Source: Papaver somniferum
Lineage: Eukaryota; Streptophyta; Magnoliopsida; Ranunculales; Papaveraceae
NCBI RefSeq assembly: GCF_003573695.1
Contig: NC_039359.1
Span: 74,476,783 to 74,540,782 of the forward strand
Length of the DNA: 64,000 nt
Reading direction: 5' to 3'
Shown: positions 1 through 11,242 of the stretch, one piece after another
How positions within the stretch are numbered: position 1 is the first letter of the stretch
How the letters are laid out: every line of letters begins with the position of its first letter
Notes under the pieces: generated by a model
Told to the model about the DNA's origin: nothing
Seen by the model: the letters and a program-made list of their open reading frames with translations, nothing else
The model's database searches: none
Program-made: the position numbers and the translations under genes

Positions 1-2
1 GT

Positions 3-80
3 GGAGAAGAAACCCTAGACGACGATTTCATGGAAGAAAATGAAGAATCACACCGAATCGAAGTTAATAACGGATCATAA
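3..80 (+). CDS. possible C-terminal end of a gene cut by the window edge
   Basis: An open frame enters from the left edge and stops at a TAA at 78-80, giving about 25 residues without a start codon. The peptide is acidic, with a run of three Asp followed by several Glu. No domain is recognisable. What follows has no coding character. It could equally be a chance open frame. Confidence 0.22.
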   Translation, partial: GEETLDDDFMEENEESHRIEVNNGS

Positions 81-2440
81 ACACGTGTGTTGTGTTTAAA
101 AAACTCAATAACCCACTTTGTATGCGTTCTTGTTGGATCGTTAACCAAAATCTTTTATTTTTGCATGCATTCAATGCCATGAACTACCCAGAATCAGTTG
201 ATAATGGAGTACCATATCTACCAATTATAAACTCCCGTCTCAAAATATAAATACAATCGGTAGTCTCGTAAATATATGGTTGATATTCATCAGGAGTTTG
301 GATACTCTATGGATCTTAGTATCCATTGTTCGTTATGATTGACTCGTGTATGGAGCCGAGGCACTGCAGTGATGTTTGCAAGTGCCTGAACATGCAAGGT
401 TACTGAAGTAAGAAGGCGTTAGCATATCTCTGTTTTCATTTACTATTTGAAGTTTAAGTTGGGTGAAGCTGATCTTGTGGTCTTAGAAGATATCGTACTA
501 AGTCCTGGTGTATTTGTTGCTTGTTTGTTTACTTTTAGTAAGGCAGTGTGTTGTCCTATGCATGGTTTAGACGGGAATGAGTTCCTAAGTCCCTTATGTA
601 AGGTTAATATAATGAATGAAGGTGGTGTTTAAGCAAAAACTTTGTCTCTTTTTTACTTAATGTAAATCTAGTTCATGGGGGAAGAACTACAAGTATATTA
701 AGACAAAGTATATAATTAGAGACGTAGAAAGTGAAAACAAAGCAAGAAAATTTGGTGTCATAGTCGAGTTTACGGTCGAGAGTTATGTAGAAGTGCGACG
801 GCATAAGTCCATCAAGTAAACATAAGTTAAGATTAACTCATGGCTTGGAAGAACAAGTTGTTTTTCCTATACATTAAAGCGTATCAATTTGAAAGAACAA
901 GTGAAGCCTATTGGTTTCAAAGGCACGTGAAGAGGATACCTTATACAAAGTGACATTGGGATGTCAATCCTAAGTCATGGATAAAGTCATGTATTCCAGT
1001 CGCATTTGCATAAGAGAGTTACAAATTTATTGAAGAATACTTAGTCTACAGTAAGGTCTGTTGAGTTGCAAGATTGCAACATGTCGGAGTTGGAGGCAGT
1101 CAACTAGGTTAAGCATATCAACGGTGATGTGTTAGTCATTTGGTGTTTACACTTAGGCACGAAATGACTGAGAAAAGATTCATGTGCTGATTGATAGGTG
1201 CAATATTTGCACTAGTTAGGTACTCAAATGCTTTGCTTTCTTGATAGTTTTTGTATCATTATGCTTTGATTTTGTTTGTTTTGAGTTTCTTAGGTGATTC
1301 AGGCTATCTTGACCGAAAAGAAGTGGAACTAGCTCAAATCTGAGATTTCTTCGCATCACCTTGAAGAAAACGAAAACACGAAGGCAATGGCGAAAGAATG
1401 AGGTCATTCCGGCCTCTATGAAGAAGTTAGAAGCAGTTGAAGCAAGTCAAAGTTGCGAGAGGTGTAAAAGAGCACATATTACTATTGGAACCCCATTGTA
1501 TGTTAAGGGGCTGAAAAACTTCAAATGAAGACTGAACTGTCAGTCTTGGGAGACTGGCATGCGGAATTGCTCAGGACCACCATTATCTTCTTTTCTTCCG
1601 CCAATACTGAGACTGGAGTTTTGGTTGTTGTCGTTGGCGAGTTTGATGGTTGCTCGGAATGAGCTTGACTGGCATGTTGTTGTGGTGGAACTCGAGATGA
1701 TAATATCAGTGGTGCTGTTCGAGCAAAACAGGGACTTGTGGATCAAGTTTGGACGGAAGTTGAAGAGTCCCATTGACTGATGGTTGCTGTTAACGGATTT
1801 GGTTGCATGAAGTGCTGGTGATGAGTTCGAAACAGAAGTGATAGAAGGTGGTGATGCTTAAGCTTGCAACGAATAATGTAGTTGCTAGTCATTGCAGTTG
1901 AGATCGAGAAAGCAAAGTAAGATACTGCAGGCTGTTATGATCGGCAATGGAGAAGAGAATGGTGGCGAAGGTTGACTGAGCTGTGCTCGGAGATGATCAG
2001 TACAAAGATGAAGATCGAAGATGAATTATGTTGATGATTTCAGCAACGAAGATGGGTTAGCTAAATTTTGAATATGATTGCAGTGAAAACGGTAATGATG
2101 GTAGTTTGATCGGTGGCAGTGGTGATGGAGCTGAGTTTAGTTAAAACTGAGTTGCAGTTGAATCTGTGGTGGTTGATTGTGGCTGTAGGTGAACAAGCTG
2201 ATGTAGCAGTGAGAGTTACGAAGAGTAAAGAAACTCAGGGAAAGTTACGTACGGGTTTTACTACCGTATCTAATTACAGGGAGGCTTACGGTGGTGTTCT
2301 TCCCATCGTAGGTAATCACAGGTGACCATACGTTTTGGTTATTCAACCGTATGTAAACTTAGTTGAAAAGGAAGTTTTTGCCCGTGAAGTTAAGTTGAAA
2401 GGTATAATGTCAGTTCTCGTAGACTGACAGGCCATTTACA
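81..2440. other. no recognisable gene; degenerate sequence
   Basis: Only short open frames occur on both strands and none resembles a known family. The texture (long GA/TG-rich stretches broken by many stops) is that of an old retrotransposon body, and it runs directly into the LTR-like stretch that follows. I found no RT, integrase or protease motif, so the family cannot be named. Confidence 0.4.
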
Positions 2441-3490
2441 GGCTAACGGTGTTTTGGGCTGGACTTATGCATGGCCCATTGGAATGATACGAGTATTGGA
2501 GGAGGAGACAAGGGCGTGAGTTTCATATAGTCTACAGACAGGCGAGTTTGAGAGGGATATCTTTTATCATACTTTGGAGAAGAAGGAGAGAGGGCTTGGA
2601 ACGACGACTGCTATCACGATTCCTAGGGTTTGGTTATTTGATTTCTTCTTAATATTTTTACATGGGTTTTAAGAAATCCATGAGTAACTAAACGCCTCTT
2701 ATTGGTTAAAGATGTAGTCGGATATCATGAACATGCTAGGAAATTGATATATTGGTTTTGTTATCTCAATCAAATCATTATTGTCTTGTTCTACCATTTA
2801 TTATTGTATATGATTGCATGATTGTTTGTTGAGGAGTGCTACTAAATGATCTTGAATGCATTTCTATTGCTAGACTAGGGTTTTGAGATACGTAATAGTT
2901 GATAAACCTTGTCATAAGTAGCATATTGTGATTACCAATTGTATTCAAAACCTTTGTGTGATTGCAAGTAGAAGCTTGACCTATGTTAAATAGTTTACTT
3001 ATAGTATTTCTATTGCATGGATTAGTCTAATTCATAGAACTTAAAGCTCTTGGAGGATTAAATATAATAGCACGTTGCATTAGGTTGTTCGATGAGAAGT
3101 ATTCACATATTCATCGTTATGGTATGTGATGATATAAGGAATTTACCGGAGTATGCTCTCGATGGGGTACTTTAGGACTCTTGATAATGAATGATTGAGT
3201 GACAACACTAGTTATTAGTCGAAGTGCATGTATTATGATTGATGATGAACCCTTAACCAATATTCCCAACTTATTGATTATCTTTATTCATTCTTTGCTA
3301 TTATTATTAGTTTAATTATTTTAGACTCAAATCAAAAACCCCCCCAGGTTACTTAAGTTTTCAAATACGAATAACAATCCATATCTCCCTGTGGAACGAA
3401 TATGTTCTTATAACTATACTATTATTTATAATTGTGAAGTGAAAGAACTTAAATTATTTTTGCGTCGGCTGACAACCAACCACTGATGCA
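2441..3490 (+). mobile_element. LTR-like remnant, probably Ty3/Gypsy type
   Basis: The right part carries a block typical of the U5 end of plant Gypsy-type LTRs: a C-run at about 3341-3346, then a 'ctccctgtgga' block at about 3394-3404, then a short AT-rich tail. The complete element at 33750-40687 has an equivalent 'ctctgtggattcgaccc' block near the end of its LTR, which supports the reading. No second LTR copy was seen, so this is a solo or truncated LTR and the boundaries are approximate. Confidence 0.35.
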
Positions 3491-5015
3491 AGGGCATATC
3501 AACAGATTTGGAATATCTTTAATTTGGGTATTAAGGTATGAATGAGGTGGAATTGAAGCATAGTCGACGGTACGATAGTAAAGATGGAATTCATAGGCTT
3601 AACGGCAAGGCACGTAAAATAAGTGATGGCATAAGGTACTAGGCAGAAATTTCTGGCAAAGATAAAGGCCAAACAAATTTGCTAATTTCTGATAATGGCT
3701 CAGATGCGTACAAATCCAAGGTGGTTAAGAATACCCTGAACTGGTGTTGCATTCGATGAGGACGTTCAATGGACTGGGTGGGAAAGGTCTATGACCGGCC
3801 TAGTCAGTGAAGCGCAATAATGGCGTATTAGTGAAGTCAGTGACCTGGAAATGAAGCGACAATATCCGACTATGTAACACAATGAGGGTTGAGACACGAA
3901 AAGCTACTTGACATGTGCATTATTATGCGATAGTGTTGCATATCCTTTACTCAGATTTAATCCAACTCAAGGAAGGAATTAGGGATGCAATGCAACTCAT
4001 GAAATGACTTAGACATTAGATCAATGATTGTCCAAGGCTTGGAAAATGCATATGCAATAGTGGCGTTTCCAAATGCAACATTGTTGTCTATTACTCGGCA
4101 AAAAGAATGCAAGTGATGCACTTAAAGTATGAAGCTGAGCCAAACAGCAGATCAAGGCATGATTGGCATGCCTTTAGTAAGATGTTGGTATCAATATGGG
4201 TTAGCCAGGATGATTATAGCGCTAAGATAACTGTACATTGGCTCAAGCCAACACGAGTGTAATGCTATGATAGCTGTATGTTGGCTATGCAAAAAACATG
4301 TACAGTACTATGTTGGCGGGATGTTGGCTCAGGCGGTTAGTTACAAGTTGGATATGCATCACACGCATGCCAGAGCAAGGAGTTGATTTGAGGCGGTTAT
4401 AAAATGGTTTTATAACCGAGTTTGGCATTCAGGATAAGTGCAACATTAATCTGCAAGACAACACAAAAGCTAGAAGTTACAAAAGCATTGTTGCGGTTAG
4501 GATAACTTCATACGGACATATGACCGTTAATAGGCTGTGCAATTCAGTTGCACGCGGATTTGCTTTGTTCTTGGCATTATAAATAGGATAGAGAACTTGC
4601 AAGTGCAACTCTTCAAGTTTAGAGGCACCGTGTTGCAGTAGAGAGTGTGTTTTAAGCTTAGTTAGAGAATAAGCTTGTAAGTCCATTGGTTGGCAAGGTT
4701 TTTATAATCTTATCCTAATCTAATTAAAAGGAATTTGTTGGCTTAATAATTGTCTATGTGTTCTATTGATTCGTAAGTACTCCCCAATTTATGTGAGGCA
4801 CAATTGTGGCAACATCTCCTGTTTGTAGTATGAGCTACATTTGAAGGTAAAGAGAAAATCTAAGTAAGTTTTTTGTTGCGCAACTCATTGGAGTCTTGTT
4901 GTTTGCATATCTAGGTGAAAACTTATAGGATGAAGTACTAGTGGGTGATTAGATATCACTGAACCACTATGCTTCCGGGTCACAGTTGATTAGAAAAATC
5001 GCAAGGTGCGTTTGC
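3491..5015 (+). other. degenerate repeat with an LTR-like core promoter
   Basis: No coding sequence is visible. A good TATA box (TATAAATA) lies at 4578-4585, followed by a transcript-leader-like stretch. The surroundings look like a U3/R region of an old LTR, but no partner LTR or primer-binding site was found. A separate repeat terminus, a 'tgacggaactagg' motif, begins near 5023. Confidence 0.25.
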
Positions 5016-5214
5016 GAGTGCAGTGACGGAACTAGGATTTGAAATTGGTGGTGGTGAGGGGCTGGGAGGTTTGAAAAAAAAATATGTGCATGCAGTGTAA
5101 ACAAACACCTCGCTTTTAAATTTTGAACAATGGACTCTTGTATCCAACTAATCTGGGAAACAACTTACAAAATCACTTTTTGGGGGATCCCTTGTAAAGT
5201 GAGCTAAAAAAACA

Positions 5215-5605
5215 ACTTGCAAACGAATTATAACTAATAGCTACAACAAGATGCATAATATTTCAGTGAAAGATAAAGAGAGAGTGATCACAAGATGATC
5301 TAAAAAATCCGTACTTTAAAAGTGTGCCACAAATTCTCTCAAACCAGGCCCTTGGTACCTATTTGAGACCATATAAACTTTTTTTGAGTTCGCATACATA
5401 GTCAGGATGCTGAGGATCTTCAAAACCTTTTTAGCTGTACCATGTAGACATCCTCATCCAAGAAGCCATGTAGAAAGGCATTACTCACATCAAGTTTCCT
5501 AATAGACCACTTTCTAGATAAAGCAATTGTCAACACCACTCTTCCAGTTGTAGCTTTAACCACATGACTAGAAGTCTCTGAAAAATCTATCCCATCCAGC
5601 TGATT
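5215..5605 (-). pseudogene. Copia (Ty1) reverse transcriptase fragment
   Basis: Reading the minus strand, about 55 residues match the Copia RT block in order: GIDFSET, then VKATTGRVVLTIALSR, then the catalytic-region motif LDVSNAFLHGFLDEDVYM, whose Asp is the motif A aspartate. After a stop the next block continues as DYVCELKKSLYGLK and then PRAWFERI, the usual downstream RT segment. The YVDD box, integrase and RNase H are absent or unrecognisable. It is a dead piece of a Copia polyprotein with no flanking LTRs seen. Confidence 0.85.
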
Positions 5606-6063
5606 ATATGATCAGATGATAGAAGAATGATGATGATAGGACTTTTAAGAAATCATAGAATTGATTGTAGAAGTTTTGTGAAATTATAGAACTACTGTCG
5701 CAACGGAATTGTTTTAAGATTAAGGATCAAAAGATGACAGAATCAAGATCTTCTTTAAAAGACTGATCCATGAAAGATTTCTAATGAAAAAATATAATTT
5801 TTATTAAACTTTTGATAAAAGGTTTATTATAGCTGTGTGTTGCTTATAAAGTAGGCAGAAAAGTTACAGACATAACAAAATTTTGACAAAAGAGAGTACT
5901 GATCCCGTACAACACAAAACAGACTAGTTGAGTAATACTATATTACATACGGGTACAAATATCACACACACTCACATCCTGACACATACCAAGCAAAATA
6001 ATTCTCAAGCAAATAGTCAAGACTAACATCATATCATTTATTTACTAAGATAATGATAATTAC

Positions 6064-6812
6064 TAGAGGCGGAGCTACTGCCAGGATTCTCCTGGCTGAA
6101 GCCACCCCTAAAAGTACCAAAACTCTTTTTTTTTTTAGTATAAGGACAACTCTTATGGTATGGAGCTAAAAACATCTATAAGTCGAAGAGTATCCATATA
6201 TATATGGATCCTCAGTATTTAGTGGAGACAAAACCGACTGCGTTAAACGAAAATAATAAGTTAGTCTATCCGACACTTTTAGTCCGGATTCAAAAAGAAA
6301 AGAAAAACTCATACGGCTGAATTTTAGTTTTGTGACGGTTAATAACGTTACAAATGGCACAAAACCGTTCCCGTGATTAAAAACACACATATATGTTGCT
6401 ATTTACATCAAGCCGGGTGAGAAAAATGAAATTTGTTGCATCAGGTCATTAAGTGACCGGATGAGAAAAAAAAAATATTAAAAAAAAAACGTTGTGAATG
6501 TCCGGATGTTGTATCCAGTCAATAAATGACCGGATGGACCTTCTACAACAACCCTCTCAAATCAATGGAGTTTCGAACGGGCTTGATGGTTTTGTGGACT
6601 CATGAAAATACTATATTTACATTTTTTGGTCCATATCGAGTGGATTATCCAAGACTTATGGATGGTTTTACTTCCCATAGAAATTGCCCTAATCTTTGGG
6701 AAAATAAAACTTGGCCCATGAAAAATAGGCTTAAGCCAGGTGTAGATTAATTTTCCAAGCCCAATTAAATATGACAAGCCCGGGGTACTTCAGAATTCCA
6801 GTTCCGCCACGA
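6064..6812. mobile_element. 749-bp non-autonomous DNA element with 8-bp target duplication
   Basis: The ends are imperfect inverted repeats. The left end reads TAGAGGCGGAGC and the reverse complement of the right end TCGTGGCGGAAC. The exact octamer ATAATTAC lies immediately outside each end (6056-6063 and 6813-6820). An 8-bp duplication fits hAT-type mobilisation; a 9-bp Mutator-type event with one change is also possible. The interior has only short open frames on both strands and no transposase. A similar 'gacggaac' terminus occurs near 5023, suggesting a second, partial family member. Confidence 0.6.
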
Positions 6813-7063
6813 ATAATTACCATGCAAAACTACATAATCGTGAAGATTCCCGAATTGTTATTACCCCAATTTTACTATTTCAACGGAAGAAACGAATATT
6901 TCATCATCATGGTATAAAAATTGAATGTATTAGAAAAACAAAAAACAAAAAAAACAAAAACAAAAAAAATGATTCCGAATGGAAAATTCCCATGAATTAT
7001 CTGGCCTAGTTAGATAATTACACAGTCATATGAAACATCAAAGATTAAACGCGTAGCATTCAA
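6813..7063. other. A/T-rich intergenic stretch
   Basis: Contains A-rich simple sequence near 6930-6970 and nothing coding. It separates the 749-bp element from the SINE. Confidence 0.4.
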
Positions 7064-7174
7064 TTTTTTTTTTTTTTTTGATTAATAAAAGATTTGACGT
7101 ACATGAATTTTGAACTCAGGTCACTGATATCATCACCCAGTGACTTTACCACTGTACTACAATGACAAATACAA
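7064..7174 (-). mobile_element. tRNA-derived SINE, minus strand
   Basis: On the minus strand the element begins with a Pol III box A-like stretch (TAGTACAGTGGTAAAG), followed about 30 bases later by a box B-like stretch (GAGTTCAAAATTC). It ends in a pure A tail, seen as a T run on the plus strand at 7064-7079. The direct repeat CATTCAA sits just outside both ends (7057-7063 and 7175-7181). The length of about 110 bp, tRNA-like head and A tail make a SINE the natural call. No cloverleaf or anticodon is preserved. Confidence 0.65.
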
Positions 7175-7181
7175 CATTCAA

Positions 7182-7544
7182 ATTTTGAATTGTACTAACC
7201 CTAGCTAGTGATAGTAACATCAAAACTAAATTAAGGAAAACCCAAGGCTCTTTTCGTGAGAAAATAAGCAAGTGAGCTCGAACTTATGGAAGCAAACAAA
7301 TAAGAAAATTTCTTCTTTTACGCATATACACTGAGGTTCAACCATATTTTTTCTTTTTTGATCAGAATTCAACCATATTCTTATCCTGGCGTAGCATTAG
7401 GTTTACCTGGGGTTTAACTTGTTTGGGCTAAGATTTACTACCTAAGTAAAAATATTTTTTCGGTTCCGCCCCACTACCATAGTGCTTGGCCTTACCAAAC
7501 CTCTCCAGATATAAAAAGCTAAACAAAAATTCTTAGATTTTTGC
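7182..7544. other. intergenic region upstream of the 7629 pseudogene
   Basis: No gene. The last part before 7545 should hold the promoter of the following gene; a 'gatataaaaag' stretch near 7508-7518 is a possible TATA box. Confidence 0.3.
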
Positions 7545-7628
7545 GTACTGAGAAGACCTGGAGAGATCGAGAAGGAGAAGAGAACCCTAAGAGTGATTTG
7601 GATCAAAACCCTCCGTCGTCATCAAATC

Positions 7629-8306
7629 ATGGTAAGTGATAATAATTCTTTCAGTTCTTATATCATGATGATGAAATATTCGTTTCTTCCGTTGAAATAA
7701 TGAAATTATGGGTAATAATTTGCTCGTTAATTCCAGAATCCGTTGGAAAATAATAAATTTCCTTGGTTTTGTTGTTGTTAAAGTTGCGCCCCTTCACTCC
7801 GGGTGTCAATCCACTAGATCAAAGGTTTGACCACCTATTTAATAAAAAGGATCTACCAAAGGTGAAACCAGAGGATTGTATCGAGTATGCAGCTAAAGAG
7901 GGCGCTCCTCCTAAGAAGTATGTCTGGGTCGATGACATCCTTGTGCCAGAAGTATTTCGCGATGTGTATCGTCGGACAAAGTGCACTAAGGGCCCTATAT
8001 ATCTTCACACAATCAACTCGTTTCCCAGAAGAATTGGAGAATGATCCTGATGCATTGTTCAAGTTTAAGGTACGCACCCTTGCAAGTATTCTATGGGCCG
8101 TTTATACTACTCAGTATCCAACATTCAGTGCTCCTATGATCGAGAGCCGTTTACAGCGCTTGGAAGAGGTCATTGCGGATGGGGAGGCCATCCAATGCAA
8201 TCCGCAACTAATGAGTGATCTAGGCTATCTATACGATCGTGTTATGCATCATTACCGTTTAATACCGGTGTTGGGAATGAATCAGCCGGCAGAGGAAGGA
8301 GCATAG
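7629..8306 (+). pseudogene. unrecognised gene, one intron, frameshifted
   Basis: The transcript appears to begin near 7545. ATG at 7629 is followed at once by a GT-AG intron (7632-7783), and the frame resumes as LRPFTPGVNPLDQRF. The related sequence at 13387 has the same ATG joined directly to this exon, which proves the intron. The frame runs through EDCIEYAAKEGAPPKKYVWV to about position 8000. There a 4-base insertion (TATA), absent from the other copy, shifts it into a stop. The next frame continues for about 100 residues (FPEELENDPDALFKFKVRT, then LWAVYTTQYPTFSAP and RLQRLEEVIADGE) and ends at 8306. Intact, the product would be about 175 residues. I do not recognise the family. The insertion could be tolerated only by an unusual splice, so I call it a pseudogene. 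Confidence 0.6.
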
Positions 8307-8326
8307 AGAGCATGAGAAGCCGCCTA

Positions 8327-9044
8327 CCGACTCATCCGACTATTAATTGGCATCAAACAACTGGAGACCATCCACTGGCAGCTCAAACCCGTGGTTTAAC
8401 TTGAGACCATCCAATCCATGATTTAACTTGTGTAGGCAGCTCAATTTTTCAATGGAAGAGCATTTCTTATCAATTTTTTCTTTGGCTAATGTCATAAAAT
8501 GGCCTCACAGCTCTAACTGAATGTCTTCAGGACATTACCAGTCCATTATATGAATTTACTAGCAGTTATGTATGTTTTTACTGACTTCCTCCACAGAAGT
8601 TGCATTACCAGTTATGGCAACTGGTAATGCAAAATACTGAATTTTTACCAGTTAGCATAACATGTCTAGTTAGCATCTCAATTACAATTTTTCGCACGTA
8701 TGAATAATTCTGATAGATGCTCTTAGCATTCCGATTTAGCACAAGGCAACAAATTGGAACGAACCGAGCAACCAAAGAAACATCATCCGGAAAAAGAAGA
8801 ACAACTCTAGTTCATTCAAACGATACTGAATTAGGGTGTGTTGATGCGAATTTTACTGACTGCAGTTTTGAAACTTTGCAATTTGCATAGCTCTACAGTT
8901 ATAATATGATAGCTAAATTCATAGTGGCATAAAAATGAGTAAGCAGGCCCTGAAACAAAACTTCATAGTGGCATAACGTGAAAGCTAAGAACATGTCCGA
9001 TGGATTATTGCTGACATGAAAACAAGAAATAAAAGGTAATAACA
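8327..9044. other. intergenic region between the pseudogene and the U1-like gene
   Basis: The first about 100 bases probably contain the 3' UTR of the preceding gene, because the stretch around 8315-8350 is shared with the copy near 13690-13735. No other gene is seen. It includes the perfect hairpin at 8601-8631. Confidence 0.4.
8601..8631. repeat. perfect 13-bp inverted repeat, 5-base loop
   Basis: TGCATTACCAGTT at 8601-8613 is followed by five bases and its exact reverse complement at 8619-8631. It is isolated, with no T run after it and no known family signature. Confidence 0.8.
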
Positions 9045-9095
9045 GTCCCACACCGCTTGCACAGGGGTAAAGATTTAGAAAACAGTCCTATAAGA
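9045..9095 (+). promoter_or_regulatory. plant U-snRNA promoter (USE plus TATA)
   Basis: GTCCCACACCG at 9045-9055 differs by one base from the plant upstream sequence element consensus RTCCCACATCG. A TATA-like CCTATAAGA follows at 9087-9095. The TATA core lies about 30 bases before the U1-like start at 9121. This USE/TATA arrangement is the standard Pol II/Pol III snRNA promoter of plants, and the spacing supports transcription of the downstream sequence. Confidence 0.75.
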
Positions 9096-9120
9096 GAAGC
9101 GTGAAATGCAACTGGAAATC

Positions 9121-9210
9121 ATACTTACCTGGAAGGGTGCTCGCCTAAGATCTCCCCATTGAGGGAGAGTCTACGTCATAATTTGTTCCTGAGGGGGAAC
9201 GCGGACCAGC
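9121..9210 (+). ncRNA. U1 snRNA-like gene lacking stem-loops I and II
   Basis: The sequence opens with ATACTTACCTGGA, the U1 5' end that pairs with 5' splice sites. It then jumps directly to the second half of U1: GGGTGC, GCCTAAGATCTCCCC, a GGGAGAGTCTACG stretch closing stem-loop III, and the Sm-protein site ATAATTTGT at 9178-9186. A shortened 3' stem follows. Plant U1 is about 160 nt and this copy is about 90. The missing block is the part that forms stem-loops I and II, which bind U1-70K and U1A. The USE/TATA promoter is present. It could be an expressed variant or a deletion pseudogene; the partly eroded 3' stem favours the latter. Confidence 0.75.
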
Positions 9211-9469
9211 TGTTTACAGAAAACAAATTGTGTAAGCTCGTGAATGAACAAAAATGAAGTCTGGTTAAATTGGCTAGAAAGGACTCGATGATTTCTGATG
9301 CTTAAATGCTCTTGTAGAATACTTCTAGCTCTATCACATTATTGTAGTTTCCACTTAGATTGTGGGAAAATTTAATTGTGGTGATGGGCCAATTCTATGA
9401 ACTTGTAGAAATTATTAAGTTTAACCTCATTTCAGTTTGGTATTGAGTCTAGTATGTCACCCCTTAACT

Positions 9470-9560
9470 AAGTGTACTTGGGGCAGCTATCAGACCAAAC
9501 ATCTTGCGATATAAAAAAAAAAACAAACCGGTTCATATGCCGTTTCTTTCTGTTTCTTAA
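9470..9560. repeat. duplicate of the leader upstream of the 13387 retrocopy
   Basis: The block 'acttggggcagctatcag', a 'gatataaaa' and 'cgtttctttctgtttct' recur in order near 13205-13300 as 'acttggggcagccatcgg', 'gatataaaa' and 'cgtttctttctttttc'. The two stretches look like diverged copies of one sequence, so the duplication linking these loci includes flanking DNA. Confidence 0.45.
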
Positions 9561-9589
9561 AGATAAAAGAAATAAAACTCAAAACATGT

Positions 9590-10280
9590 AAGATTACCAG
9601 TGAAAACAACATTTACATGTAAGTGTGTTTGTAAGACATGGTTTTCCATAATCTCAGACCCTCGTTTTGTTAACTTACATCTTAATTATACACTCAAATT
9701 CAACAACAGCTCTAGGTTCATCCTTAGTGGTTTTGACAGTAACTTTCAGAAAAATGTAGTGTATTAACAAAACATTCATTATTCTCTACAACGAAATTTT
9801 ATGGTGAAGCTCTAGTATAGGAGTATCCCCACTCTGCAAAGTTAGTTGGTATCTTGGGTTCTTTCAATGATTTAGTCTGCTTACAATATTATCATCCTCA
9901 GTATAAGGACTACTTTAGTCTTCGGAATCCAGCCTCTAAAGAGTAATATTATTTTTGTTATGATCACAAGAATGACGATTACAAGTTAGTTTCTGCCTCG
10001 AATACTCCTACTCCTACTCCTAGTTTTTCGGTGTATGTTTACACGGTAAGATCGAACTCATGGAAAGCCCTTCAATCTAAACCTTTTGATAATTCTACTG
10101 GGGCGCTTGTTAACGGAGCTCTTCATTGGAAACCCTGTCAGTTATGTCTTTTAATATAAGTGATGAGAGCTTCAAAGAAATACAACTACCAGGAGAAATA
10201 ATGGAGATGCGCTATTGTCAGCGTATAGGTTTGAAAGTGTTGGAAGGGTGCCTTTGTCTAGTTCTTGCCGACGTCTAATG
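9590..10280 (+). pseudogene. F-box/F-box-associated gene remnant 1
   Basis: Conserved blocks of the F-box-associated family appear in order but in broken frames. TFTCKCVCKTWFS (end of the F-box) is at about 9605-9643, a region matching VGIWGSCNGLVC of the next copy at about 9848-9885, then SWKALQSKPF, GALVNGALHW at about 10107-10137, SDESFKEIQLPGE and VLEGCLCLVLADV at the end. The start of the F-box is missing and several stops and frameshifts interrupt it. It is most similar to the F-box remnant at 11243-12236, so the pair arose by local duplication. Intact family members act as substrate receptors of SCF ubiquitin ligases. Confidence 0.75.
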
Positions 10281-10286
10281 AAGCAT

Positions 10287-10348
10287 GGGCCATTATCCAG
10301 AGCAAGGCTTGTACCAAGCTCTTTTTCTTGCAGCTGAGTGTTTACAAA
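10287..10348. repeat. left arm of an inverted repeat (partner 12921-12977)
   Basis: The stretch starting GGCCATTATCCAGAGCAAGG recurs on the opposite strand at 12921-12977, with small gaps. A third, shorter direct copy (TAGCTGAGTGTTTACAAACT) lies at 10381-10400. The arms enclose the second F-box remnant. Confidence 0.7.
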
Positions 10349-10402
10349 CTAGCAATGTCAAGTAAAGCTACAAGGAATTTTAGCTGAGTGTTTACAAACT
10401 AG

Positions 10403-11242
10403 GTTTGACGAAAATGGAAAAAGAAAAAGAAAAGAGAAACAAAAGTAAAGGAGTTTTTGATTCTAAGGCTATCTTACTTCTTACAACAACTCATGTAGGC
10501 GACAACAGTCGAAATCCAACCATAGAAAAAGACAACGACCAAGTTAAAGACCCAATTCTACGGAGCTAGCAGCAACTACAAGAGGAGCGCCATCAACTTC
10601 TTTTTCTTTGCTGGCGTTATCTTCCCTCTGCCTAGATCTTAATCTATTGCCCAAAAGATTTTTGCCTGTTCCTTTTCAGTCTTAGAAACACCCATACTAT
10701 TATAATCATTTACAATGATGTGCTTGTAAGCTTCAGGCTTGTCTTTTAAAGCACCAAAAACTTAGCATTAAACTGCACAAGCTTGTCGCTGAGAAATTTC
10801 ATTTAGTACGTGTTTTTGTCTTCTCCCTACTTTTGACAGCAAAGGCCTCTTCAGTCAGTGTCTGTTTCATATTCGGATTCACCACTGCAATCTTCCTCTT
10901 CAGAATCAAGATCATCAGAATTGTCCTCCGCCTCTAAATTCCATCCACTTCAATATGTCTGCCTTCCTTTTCACCTTGAATATTGCAGTTGACTTGAGCA
11001 TCACCTAAATTTTCCATATCTACGTCTGCTGGCAGCTCTTCCATATCATTTTTATTGTTATCCCAATCTTCATCTTTTTCAGTTAACCTTCTGAATCCCA
11101 TCTAATCCTACCAGCCACCATGAAATGATCTCTCCCTCCCTCCATTCACCAAGGCAAGACTGGCAGCATCTCGGGTTGGCACATCATTTTCCTTAGTTCC
11201 CCCTCCCTTTTGGTCAACCAGAAAAATAATTTTATTTGAAGA
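10403..11242 (-). other. possible old coding remnant on the minus strand; otherwise nothing
   Basis: Minus-strand translation of about 10560-11110 gives acidic and Lys-rich segments with several stops, for example RRLTEKDEDWDNNKND and SKTEKEQAKIFWAID. They look like protein but match no family I know. Nothing else is visible in this stretch. Confidence 0.2.
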
